64,000 nucleotides of DNA from Oscheius onirici (lineage: Eukaryota > Nematoda > Chromadorea > Rhabditida > Rhabditidae). Below the pieces are notes generated by a model. The model was not told the DNA's origin and made no database searches. It saw only the letters and a program-made list of their open reading frames with translations. The translations under genes and the position numbers were made by a program. Below are positions 24,657 through 35,408 of this stretch, one piece after another. The stretch lies in the NCBI GenBank assembly GCA_932521025.1, contig OW051472.1:5208001-5272000 (forward strand), written 5' to 3'. The first letter of the stretch is position 1. Each line of letters opens with the position of its first letter.

Positions 24657-25175
24657 ATAGGGAATTTAGGGATTTAGTAAAGAAGTAAGATCGGTCCGAG
24701 AGGAGGAAAGAGTTCTGTTCGAGCGCATGTGTCAATACTCGTTTAGTCCAACTTGACCACATGTTCCTGAAAAAGCCAGACTTGAGATAAATATTTTTTG
24801 TTCATGAAAAAGGTCAATTTTTGCGACTACGATAGTCACGCGATCATCTTCCATTAATCATAATAGCTTTTACAATTATGGAACAATTATCCCGAACCGT
24901 TGGAAACGAGGAAGAGAGAGCAGGAGCGTTGGAACATTTTTTTTTCGCGGAATTTTGGCCCCCATTTTGGCCCAAATTAGTCCTGGGGGAAATGATATAA
25001 TTTTTGATAGATTGTGTTCCCTTTGCACTTTCACTTTTGTTACTTCATAGCCACATTTTTGGGTCCAGATTTTGCCTGATGCGTCTTACTGGTCGGTGGA
25101 CAACTCTGGATGTTGGTTTTGTGTGATGCGTATTTGTCCCGTTAAAATTCTTAAAACGATCCAAAATGTAATAAA

Positions 25176-25418
25176 ATGAGTCGAGAAAGTTATGTAGAGA
25201 AAGCGCAGCAGGAGCTGGGAGATAATCTGTATCCGATAGAGATATCACACGATAATCTTATTGGTTGCCGTGTCTCAAAACAGGATTTACCAGTTCTTCG
25301 AGTCTATTTGAAGAAACAGAAAACTGACTCAGATCGGAGGCAGAAGATTATGTCCGATTGGGAGAGTCAGCCGCGTGGAAACGACCTTATTCTGACTCAC
25401 AGATTAGGCAAAAAATGA
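25176..25418 (+). CDS. Possible small gene, 80 residues, unknown
   Basis: An open frame MSRESYVEKAQQELGDNL... ending RLGKK. The residues are polar and well mixed with no low complexity, which makes it look more protein-like than neighbouring chance frames. There is no signal peptide or membrane segment, and no domain was recognised. No poly(A) signal or acceptor stands out. It could be chance. Confidence 0.25.
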   Translation: MSRESYVEKAQQELGDNLYPIEISHDNLIGCRVSKQDLPVLRVYLKKQKTDSDRRQKIMSDWESQPRGNDLILTHRLGKK

Positions 25419-26146
25419 GCATGTTTGTGCTCTCGCTCTGAACGAGCACACATTGAAATAGGATACAGTATGTACAGGAGGAAGTCGAGATCCAAAACTG
25501 GAAGATTAGAGACAAACAGAACAAAGTAGCGAGTCATCAAGAGATAGAGAACAATGGAAATTCGACTGAAGAGGTTCCGATGGGAAGATTGTGAATAAAT
25601 AAGATGTGAGGCTAGTGATCAGAAGAGGCTCCTTTGCCCACGTGAGATTGGCTGTACGAGACAAAATTTGAGCGACTTCCAGAATAAGAGATTTCTCAGT
25701 CTATTGACTTGAAATGGGTTGCAACTGTTTGTGAAAACAGCCCTGCCACAGAAAAGTGTTAACCGTTGTCTTCAAAGCTTCTACTAAAGCGACAGGGTCA
25801 GAACAAATAAACGGCAAAAGTTATAATTGAACACAGATTATGGGTCAGTAACTCTATTTGAACACCTGTTCAAAATACGAGTTTCTTTCTCTGCCATTTC
25901 GGGGTTCGTAAGACGGGAGTGACGGCGAGAGCACCTATTACGCTCATTTGAGCCTCTTTTTGCACCTAAGCCTAGGATTCAAAGATTTCTTCGCGACGAG
26001 GAAAAGGACCTGTTTATCGCAGAATTTTGTATGGGCAGCGCTTTAATTGCCAGACGACCCTCCTTTTTCCCTGAGCCTGAACACAAATGGTCTCTGGGGA
26101 GTCGTTACTCCGTGAAACATGTGCCTGATATCTCCCAGAGACTCAC
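25419..26146. other. Intergenic or intronic, nothing recognised
   Basis: No exon, RNA gene or repeat family was identified in this stretch. Confidence 0.4.
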
Positions 26147-26293
26147 TTTAATCAGTCCATTCGAGTCGGAAGCCAGTGAGCCGTGTTGTTGTCCGCAAAG
26201 GTCGAAGCTCTTGCCGCCATTCTTGTCGAATGACGGCTTCGGAGTTCGGTAGTCTTCTTGCTCAACTGACGGAGCTGAGGCTATCGTCGGCCC
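26147..26293 (-). other. Candidate 147-bp exon, possibly an SK N-terminal exon
   Basis: On the minus strand a TTTTGCAG acceptor (26294-26301) and a gtgagt donor bound exactly 49 open codons (GPTIASAPSVEQEDYRTP...SNGLIK). It is Ser/Asp/Gly-rich and low in hydrophobics, similar in character to SK N-terminal exons downstream. Its end phase (0) does not fit the 23480 exon (needs one leftover base), so another exon would be required or it belongs elsewhere. Confidence 0.4.
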
Positions 26294-26403
26294 CTGCAAA
26301 ATGAAATGGTCGATTGGGGGAGCTCATAAGGGTAAACAACAACATAAATTTGTAAATTATGTACACCTAATCAAGAGATCCAATTCGAGCGACAACGTTT
26401 TTA

Positions 26404-26424
26404 ACCCCTCCCCCCCCCCCCCCC
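26404..26424. repeat. Cytosine homopolymer tract
   Basis: A C-rich run interrupted by a single T, in non-coding sequence. Confidence 0.8.
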
Positions 26425-26507
26425 AACTTTAAAAATTTTGAAAGAAACCTCCATTTCATTGCTTTATGATTCAGAAAGCTGGAAAGTTCAAAAAGTTTTA
26501 GTAATTT

Positions 26508-26535
26508 ATGAGCTCTACAACTTTGTAGAATATCT
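26508..26535. repeat. Dispersed hairpin repeat, partial (right arm)
   Basis: GAGCTCTACAACTTTGTAGA matches the right arm of the hairpin family next to a short T run. Confidence 0.5.
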
Positions 26536-26610
26536 TTTTTTTAAATGCGACCGTGAAAATTCCCTCATTTTCAGCCACCTTTTTTCAAGTCAAAGCCATC
26601 GTTTTTGAGG

Positions 26611-26672
26611 TTTCCATGTTCTGTAAAGTTGTAGCCCTCTATCTGTTCTACAAAGTCTGTGAAAACTCCAAG
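26611..26672. repeat. Dispersed hairpin repeat
   Basis: Left arm ATGTTCTGTAAAGTTGTAG and right arm TTCTACAAAGTCTGTGAAAA, with a short loop. Confidence 0.6.
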
Positions 26673-26819
26673 TTCAAAAGTAACTTGTTATCTAATCCTG
26701 ACAATTCTTCACTTGCGATTCTCGTGGTCATGGACAAACAGACAGATTCAGCCACAGACGCCATAGCTTTTTTAATTTTACAAATACAAGGTTGGCAATG
26801 CCCTTCCAGGGCTAAAGTA

Positions 26820-26863
26820 GAAATTCATGACTTCGCTCTGTCACGGAGCGAAGTCATGAATTC
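26820..26863. repeat. Perfect short palindrome
   Basis: ATTCATGACTTCGCTC and GAGCGAAGTCATGAAT are exact complements around TGTCACG. A transcript would form a stable stem of about 16 bp with a small loop. Confidence 0.8.
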
Positions 26864-27537
26864 CCTGTCATTCCTCCTTTGTTACTCTCCTCCAGGTACT
26901 CCCCCTGACACTCCAAAAAACTACCGAAATTGTTCTTAACTTTAGTGAGTCTCAGTCCTACTGTCCCTTCCCTTCTCACCTTGTCACTGTCACTATACGT
27001 TCCAGTAACTCCCTGCCCCTCCAAAGAAACAATCAAACGCATAAGAACACACAAACACACACAGACTTGGGAGCAATTTAAAGTGGATTGCAAAGTTCAA
27101 AAGTTCTGTCTTAAAGCAAAAATAAAAACTGAAGAATAATGGTTTCGATAACTCACCAGGCTCCGATTTCTATAGCTCTTCCGCCGATCGTTCAAAAAGT
27201 TTCTCGCATGTGAGGTATCCAAAGAGACACCCGCTGAACACTTATGTAACAAAATAGCCGGAAAAATTACTCAAAGAGGGTCTATGATGCCGAACTGGAG
27301 AAGTAGGAGTCTGTAGAGAGTACTGGGGCTGCATTGAACAGTAGGGCAGATTGTTGCGATCCATCTCTGCAATAGAGGGTCAATTCAGAACAGGGGAGAG
27401 CGGGAAAGAAACAAGTCGAGCATATGCATTTTGTAGCAGGCGGATCAGCTGATGATTTCTAGACTCGGCGAGAAAAACAGTAATTGAAACACCGTTTCAA
27501 AAAACGTTCCTTTTTGGATCAAAGAGGACGTTTCCGA

Positions 27538-27614
27538 ACTTTTCGATGTTTTGCAAAGTTATAGATTTGATCTGCTCTACTATTTTGAAAAGCATCGGAA
27601 AGTTTAAAAATGTT
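27538..27614. repeat. Dispersed hairpin repeat
   Basis: GATGTTTTGCAAAGTTATAG on the left and CTCTACTATTTTGAAAAGCA on the right, with a diverged AAAAATG tail. Confidence 0.6.
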
Positions 27615-28206
27615 CAACCCGATACTTTGTACCTTGGGAAATTTGGATTTCAAGCTTTCACGGTATTCTGACTATTTTGGTCTTCCGAAAACATCTGTTC
27701 TACGTGAAGAGACACGCTGGAAAACATCTGCTCGGATGAAAATGAAAATCTCAGATAGGTTGTGGTATTCCGTCCAGGAGTTGTTCATATTTGTTACGTA
27801 GAGAGATCGAAAACAGATGATCCGTTATAAGCAGCATCTACGTAGAAGATTCGAGTGTTCAAACGGGGAGAAAATGAATGAAAACATAAGGGAAACCCTA
27901 CACAGCTCGAAACGAGGTGTTTTCGTTGGCTCTCTGTTTTCGCAACATTCGACTTGAAAAAGAGCGCAAGTTAATTGACTCCCTGGAATAGGAAGAGAGG
28001 CGGAAATTCTCATGGCCAATGACAGAAAAATTGCCTCTTATACGCAAGCCGCTCTGAAAAGATCAGCTGTATCCCAAGTTAATTGACTCCCCCATACCTT
28101 AAAAACTGTAATAGAGTAATGTAATAAGTGAAAGCTGTCTCTCTACTACTAAAGCCTGGATTATGTCGTGACTTACAGAAAACTTGAACATTTACTGTGC
28201 CCAGAG

Positions 28207-28268
28207 CATTTTCAAGTTTTGCGATGTTCCATAAAGTTGCTTCAAATACTACTTTGCTGAACATCAGA
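28207..28268. repeat. Dispersed hairpin repeat
   Basis: Has TTGCGATGTTCCATAAAGTT and ACTTTGCTGAACATC, matching both arms of the family with several changes. Confidence 0.6.
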
Positions 28269-30515
28269 ATATGTGAGAATGTGTGCGCGAGCAAAAAGAA
28301 AGAGATGAAGTTGATTTCCCTCAAACTTTTTGTTTTATAGTTCAGCTACATTTTTTGAGAGTTATCACAGGAAAGAGAAAGAGAGGGGACCAATCATATT
28401 ATCTGCTGATCCGGAGCTGTCAGAGCCACTTTGTCCTGTGAACAGAAAATGGATCGGATTAGACGACACTCAATGAAATATAATTTTTTAGTTGAATTGA
28501 AACCGAATGCCCTGTTTGTCACATGTGTTCGAGAGATCAGACGTTTGTTTGATCTTTGAGATCCAGGTCTGTCACGTAAAGAGTCGTGTGGTCTAATTAA
28601 AATGATGGAACAAATGAGAGGTCGGCTTACCAATTGGATAGCACGGGAGCTCAATGTTTTACACTCAACCCCAGATTGTCATCACGCAACAGAATAATGA
28701 TTGATCGGCCTTTCATCTCTGCATGTTCTTTATGAATTCCGCTTGAATATCAACCGCTATCCCGATTTAATTCTGCGCTCAAAAAAAGATTTTAAAAAAC
28801 CCGCTTATTTGGACCAAACCTAAAGGCTCTAAACGTCAAAGAAGAATCTCACAAAAGAAATAGTTTTGCTCAATCGTAATCGAACTTTCGGCATGCTTAG
28901 CTCCGTCGTCTAACTTCTAGCCCATTGCAGTCGATCTTATGAATTTGTATAATCTTGGGGAATCTGAGTGAACCGAACTGAATCTTCGACTTGTTCTATC
29001 TCATAGATACAGAGATTGACCAATGTATTCTGGGAAACACAGAACTGAGTAGGAGTGGGATATGAGGAGAAAAAACTCTTCTTTACCTTGCAAGTCCAAA
29101 ATAGTCCGAATATTGTTAGAAAAGGTACAATAGGATCAAAGAAAAAGTTAGGAACTTCGACGTGGTATGACAGATATTTGCGGAATAGTCCTACACCAGA
29201 AAATAGCTTATCTTCTCTGCTGATTACACTGCCTTTTTTTGTTAATAATGTTTTCGGACTAGTAAGGTAAAGAAGAGCCGAAAAAGAACTCTGAAGAGGA
29301 CTCTCTTCCCGCCTGAGCCGAACTCATCTCCACTCATTAAGACTGCTCATAAAACGTGTGGAATAGCCTCTTCGAAATGAGTCAGATGTGGATGAGACAG
29401 GCGTAAAAGGCTAATCTCTCTCTCTTTTCGAGAGACGCTGATAATCGAAGTGTGAGAAGTTCCGATTTTCCTGTCAGTTGTAAACAAGCTAATTTCAGGT
29501 CTTACTACCGGGAAACTTCTTCGAAAGAAGGAGATATCCCGCCATCAGAAAAAAGGGTGGAAGCACACATCGCCAATTGACCAAAAGTGCAGTTTATGAG
29601 CTAGAGGAAATTTGATAAGTTAGTTCCGAATTCTAACCGAACAAAGTGAATGTTCAGGAAAAACTTTCTCAGGAGTCTCTTGAAAAAAATAATATTTTTG
29701 CAGTTTGGCAACAAGGAAGCACTAGGGGCGGTCAGCTGCCAATTACGGGCAGAAATCGGAGCCGATGACGCCAGAGAACGGATACAAATAATTCACAAGG
29801 AGTTTCTTTGTATGAGAGAGGTCACAAGTGAGAATTGAAGTCTTTCTCTCAGAAGGAGGAGGTGGACAGATACCACAAACTGACGAGAACTATTGATGTC
29901 TGGGGGTTGGCTTTCTGAAAACAAGAGAGAAAGACTCAACGGGGAATTCATTAGTTTCTCACTTCTTAAGAGAAAGAGTTTAATCGTCGACTAGACTCTG
30001 TTCACCGACTAGAAAATTGGTTCGTTGCGGGACCACCGTTCAGCAATCAGATACTCACAATCAGTCCAGCAATTGCCAAAAAGACAAACACATGAGAAAA
30101 CTTGAAAAAAATGTGATTGGAAGCCTCACGAGTTGTCTAATCTCCTCAAAAGAAGCAGGTTTCTCAATAGATTTCCTCTCTCCTGATCCAAAGGGGAGAG
30201 TATAAAGAAAGGGGCCTATAAGAACTGAGTGGGATAGGCTCGGATAAGATTGTGGGCTTCGTCCTCTCAGACCGCCCCATGGCAACCATCAACTGCAGTG
30301 ATTAGCGCTCTCCCACCGCCCTGCTTGAATTTTTAAAACAAATTGGTTGAAAAAAGATTTTTTCTAGCAGAGGAAGTGTTTTCGAAATCTGACTAAAATT
30401 AGTATGGGGGGATTATTGGCTGACGTAGATTTCGAACCTACTGACGCTACAAAATGATGTAAGCTTTGGTTTTGGTTTTTAAAGGTTTGTTTTGAGCGCA
30501 GTCCAAAGAATTTGG

Positions 30516-30570
30516 TGAAGCTGTAGAGCTCATCAAATTCTGCAACTTTCGTGAACATCACAAAGTAAAC
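30516..30570. repeat. Dispersed hairpin repeat, partial
   Basis: Contains TGTAGAGCTCATCAAATTC and GCAACTTTCGTGAACATC, the central part of the family. Confidence 0.55.
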
Positions 30571-31613
30571 TTTAATATTAGACAATTTTTGAAGAAAGCG
30601 AACTTCATATACAGGCTATCTGGGTGATTCACTACGTAGTTTCCGAAAAGCCGAACACAAAAAGTTCCACACAACAAATGGCTGTGATTGACAAGAGCAG
30701 TCGTTACAGAGAAACTGCAATTTGGGAACAGGACAATTTGTAGGACTGGCATAAAAGAGAAGAAAGAGCCACGGACATGTATTTGCATTCAGAATTGTTT
30801 TTGGCGACAGAGAGAAGCCTTCATTGGATTATAGAGGAGGGACAATGGACATCACGGGCAGACTTCTGATGTCTATTCATGGAATCGTTTTTATGCTCAA
30901 AAACGCAATTGCATATTCACTGTTTTGCCCGAAGAAGGCAATTTCCAGCTTTCCAATGTTCTCCAAAGTGGAAAAAAGTATGGCGCTACAACTGTGCAGA
31001 AGATGAAATAGATCGAAAATGTCATTTTGAATCCGAAAAAGCTGTCAGAAAGAGAGCTTCTGAGGGCAATCGTAAAGATAACTCATTTTTATAGACAGAG
31101 ACATGTTTGTCTTCCATTTCGGGTATCAAAAGGACGCAACTCGAGCCGTGAGGTTCAGGAGACGAGATCAAAGAGGAAGAGACGAGCATTAGTAAAGTAG
31201 GCATCAGGAAATCTGGGATCATCTTTAGTGACTAGTTGGATCAGTAAATAGAGACTCTCTGTCAGAGACAGACTCTAGATCTTTGGTCCTTCTGGAAGAG
31301 ATGTCTTTCTCTTCGAGAAAGATTATTAGGGTGAGAGTGCCAAAACGGGAGAGAGTCAAGCATTGTCGGTCTTCTCTCTCTTCTCTGACGAAAGCGAGCC
31401 TGCCCCCAAATAGTATCGCATTTCTCAGATCCCTCGTAAATGTAGCAGACATATGTGCAAAACTGATCCTGTAACGAGTGTCTGCAATATCGGGAGCCTT
31501 GGAACAGATCGTTGGGAAAGTAACTGACAAAATAATATGTTTTAGGTTCAGTGTTTTAAACAATCCTGTCGACTTGTTCTTTTCCGTTATTTCAAGTACG
31601 CAGTTCGGAGCAA

Positions 31614-31704
31614 AACATTTCCCAGCTTTGTGATGCTCTACAAAGTTGTAGAGCTCATCAAATATGTACTGCAAATTTGCTGAACATTACAGAACTGAAA
31701 AATG
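31614..31704. repeat. Dispersed hairpin repeat, full-length copy
   Basis: Full order is visible: ACATTTCCCAGCTTTG, GATGCTCTACAAAGTTGTAG, AGCTCATCAAAT, CTGCAAATTTGCTGAACAT, then CTGAAAAATG. Confidence 0.7.
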
Positions 31705-32905
31705 TAGACGTGGGCTAGAAATTAAAAAACCTATCACCAGAGTTCCGACGAGACTCACGTCCTTTGTCTATCCGAGAGATTTTCTTGTCTTTTCTAGGTG
31801 CTGATTAAAATAAGTTGACGGAAAAAACACTCAAGCTTATACCCACGGCCATCAAGAAGAGAGTGCGAGCCAACCGACAATGCTTCAGCCTTCTATTTCA
31901 ATGATCAAAACGTTGTAGAAATGACCAAGTTTGTGCCAAAATCAGTGCGATTGCTGGAACTGGGACAGGACACTGTTGCTGGAACTGGGACAGGACACTT
32001 TGGAAACTGCTCACAATCAGTACTATTTTTCATACAAACTGTAGCATTTGACAAGCTCTACGTGCACATGCACCACATCAGTACTCTTAAAATTATACTC
32101 CCTGAGGTCACGGTAGCCAACAGTTTGTGACTCATCTGGATGAAAAAACTAGTCCCCTCACTCTTGTTCAATTTTGTACCAGTCTGTTCTGCTGCTCCCG
32201 TTCTCGTGGGCGTCGCCGACTGACCTAATTACAGGCGACTGAATGGGCTAGCCCTTTTTTCCAGCAGCCGGTGTGGTCAACCAGGAAAAGTCTCTCTCTT
32301 CTTCGTTCACGTGACCGATTACTCTCTCGGGCGCGTTCGCGCAAAAGCATCCGTTCGTTCCGCGCTGACCGATCCAAATGACTCGTAAAAACGATGCGCG
32401 TGGGATTGTGAGAAAATGAATCTGCATTCTTCCGACAGCTGTTTATAGTTTAGCAAAAAAACAGAAACGACTCCTCATATTTCGTCCAATTAGTAGAAGA
32501 AATCTCAACTATATCTCCCTCTCGTCCCACTGACCACCACCTCAGCGCCACAGACTCTCCGTCCCGTCGCGCACTATTTCCTACCCTTACTGTTTGCCCC
32601 ATTTATTTACTGATGCTATACAGCTTAGGACCAGCCGCCTGTCCGTTCCCTTAAACTGCGCGCCAGTTCATATTTTATCAGAAGACTCAAAAAGAGAGGT
32701 CCACGGGACTAACAGCTGCAAATTGGCAGAATAAACAGAGCAGCTGATCCCGGACTGAACTCTCGGATTGTTTATTGTGAGTCACGGATCTGAATCATCG
32801 AATGAAAACATTCTTGAAGCGCCTCGTCGTGTCATGCATTTCTTCCTTAAAGTACCCTATTCGATTCACCTACGTGTTCGAAATCCGCCACGCGTGATCC
32901 CCTAA

Positions 32906-34500
32906 TTGTTCGCCTCTCTCAACAAACCGACCCCGGTTCTTTTTTGGCTACTTTTACGCTTAATTATTTGCCAGAAGAGCCTATCGAAATTGTTATTGAC
33001 CTCGAGAGTTCAATTAGTCTGTCCCCTCTCCTTTGGACGAGGAACTCTCTCATTCCATCAACTACGTTCACACACTTGTTGGTCAGCTGTTGTCAGCCGA
33101 TGCAGACACCAAATTCTTAGACTATGCTGCTGTAAAGAGTGTGTCTCAGGACCAGTCAGAGAAAGCAATTTTTCCTCTCAAGTGTTTTTGCCATATCCCT
33201 CCTCTACCCAGCCAAGGAAGGTTCGCGAACGACGCCTCGGCTCTATTTGGTCAGTCCGACTGGTCAAAAACAGCTTCGATTCTCTCCCCTCCATTCCCGG
33301 ATCTCACGTTCTCGCCATCCAGCCGCCAGCTGTTCCAGCTGACTCATCCCTCTTTCTCTGACCTTTGCCTCTTGCCTATGGTCATCATGTGATTTGTTTT
33401 CTTGAAAGCCTCTCTTCGGAAAAAGAGGAACAATTTGCGCCGGATTCCCAAGGTCGGTGCGGCTTGTAAAAAGTTTTGATGAGCCACAGTTAGACACACG
33501 ACCAGTTCCATTCCATTGCCTCGAGTGTCAGTATGTATGTCCTCTTCTCTCGCTCTGGAAAAGCTTTCTCAGTTTTCAACCGTTCTGCAAATATTAACAA
33601 TTGAATTGCATGATCAAACTGTGGAGCGCAGCTGAGCAAAACGCCCACTGGGCAAGCCTAAAACAGCTGCAGGTCCCAACTCGAGTCCTCAGTCCTAGAC
33701 GAGTTGTCAGCTCTGATGAACACGATGAAAAGAGAGAGTCTATTTCCAGCTTGACCATGGTTTCTGATCAGTATCCAATTAGTTCGCAAGTCCTTTTGTC
33801 TCTCTCCGAGCCAACCTTGGCACTTTTCACAAATGAATTGGCCCCGCAATTCGATTAATTCTCATTTCGATTACTCACAGGCTACTTTTTGAACTGGTCG
33901 GTCAGACTGAGCGTACCGGCTCTGGTTGTCCCCTCGGCCCTGTTTGCCCTCTTTTGGCCTCTCGCCAACTTGCGTTTGTTGACGCCATTGTGCGGCTCTA
34001 CGTGCGCGTGCGTCGCCTTTCTCCTCACATGCCTTATTAGCCTCGAAGCTCGCGCCGAAACTGTTCCGAGAAGATTCTGGATATAGCACGTGAGAGACAG
34101 ACCGCGTTTCACTTTCGCTCCGATCGCCAGATTATTGTACAAGCCAAGATTTGTGTGTTACTCCTCTTCCTCCGGTTTCCAAAGGTTATAACTTTCTTGC
34201 TTTGGAGCAAGATTTCACTATGCCAAAACTTTTCCCAGCATTGCGATGTTCTGCAAAGTCGTAGAGCTTGTCAAATGCTACAGTTTGATGAACATCAGAA
34301 GGAGATTTCTTATCGAAGTCCCGAAATTTACGGGGAGAGCTAAAGTTCTTTTTCAGCAATTCCAGAGCCTCTTTCTAGTCTGCTGTCGTGATATATCTGT
34401 TGCTCGGACAGATGTCCGGATCACAGAGCATCCCTTCCAAAAACCATTCTGCTGCTTTCTCTCCCCCACAACGATTGAGATTGCAAATCTGAGGATAAGA
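32906..34500. other. GC-richer segment with unassigned open frames
   Basis: Several overlapping frames of 60-150 codons lie on both strands here. One stretch (33033-33123, beginning DEELSHSINYVHTLVGQLL) sits between an AG acceptor and a gtaaag donor and could be an exon. I recognise no family and cannot chain exons, so no gene is claimed. Confidence 0.2.
34230..34302. repeat. Dispersed hairpin repeat
   Basis: TTTCCCAGCATTGCGATGTT, CTGCAAAGTCGTAGAGC and TTTGATGAACATCAGAAG follow the family order. Confidence 0.65.
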
Positions 34501-35362
34501 GCCTACCGTATCCGTTCCATTCTGGGGTCAGATTAGTGCATTGAAAGTTCACCCTTTTTGTACCTTTGACCTCTCCCTCCGTTCAGTCGAAGAGATCAAC
34601 TCACTCTTGGCAACATATGTGTGCCAAAAATGTGGCGGCCAGATGCTAACTCTAAAAGTTTCTCTCTCATGCTGGTCATCTTCTATTTACTCGTCCGGGA
34701 TGTGCTCCCCGTGCCGTTTGCTCTGCTCTACCAAACTTCCGCGTTCATTTCCTCCCTTTTTCCTGCAGCCGGAAATGCTGTCTCTCTTTTCATTGAATCT
34801 GCAACCAGAATTATTCTTGCCCTTCGTTGCAGCCAAACTGTGAGTCAGAGTATGGTCTGTGACTCACAATCAGTCAGCTTATGCCCTCATCTTTCGATGC
34901 TTTCTAAAAAAAGATTTCTGCCTTAGAAATCCTGAGAAACCGGCTCCTTATTGGGGAAAGCGACATGTTGTGCCAGAGATGACTGGTACGAGCTGTTTTC
35001 GACTGGAAATCGCCTCCTCTCTTCCAGAGAGTAGACAACTTCCATTGTGTTTCTGTTTGCTGCATTCTCTCTCCTTTCTGACTGCGCGTTCCTGGAAAAT
35101 ATTGGAGAATGACGTCGGTCGGAATTTCAATCTGTTTTCTCCCCCTCACTCTCCCAAACCTTCTAGTAGTCATTATTCACGAGGTAGAGAACGAGTTCCA
35201 AAGTGTGAGTCCCCGTGTCTCACCCTCCCCCTAAAAGTTTTTCGCTATGAGAGGATGGGATAGGGATCAGTGACCAGCATCTATTCAGCTGCAGCCAGTC
35301 TCTGGAACGGGTATTCCAATCTAGTAGTAGTGTTTCTAAAGGGCCCTTTTTTGGTTGAAGAT

Positions 35363-35408
35363 AATATTTTAGAATTTTGATGCTCTGTAAACATCGGAAA
35401 GCCAAAAA
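35363..35408. repeat. Dispersed hairpin repeat, short copy
   Basis: TTTTGATGCTCTGTAAACAT joins directly to CGGAAAGCC, as if the central part were deleted. Confidence 0.45.

Larger units (their letters stand above)
27140..32905. other. Gene-poor region
   Basis: No gene recognised over almost 6 kb. Only short chance frames and several copies of the hairpin repeat are seen. It may be regulatory sequence or introns belonging to long SK isoforms. Confidence 0.4.

Noticed and set aside
32906-33392. Overlapping frames of 119-151 codons as a gene
   Set aside because: No recognisable domain, competing frames overlap, and exons cannot be chained. A GC-rich patch can give such frames by chance.
33871-34142. 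Basic minus-strand frames (Arg/Lys-rich)
   Set aside because: Open frames exist on both strands here and none resembles a known family.
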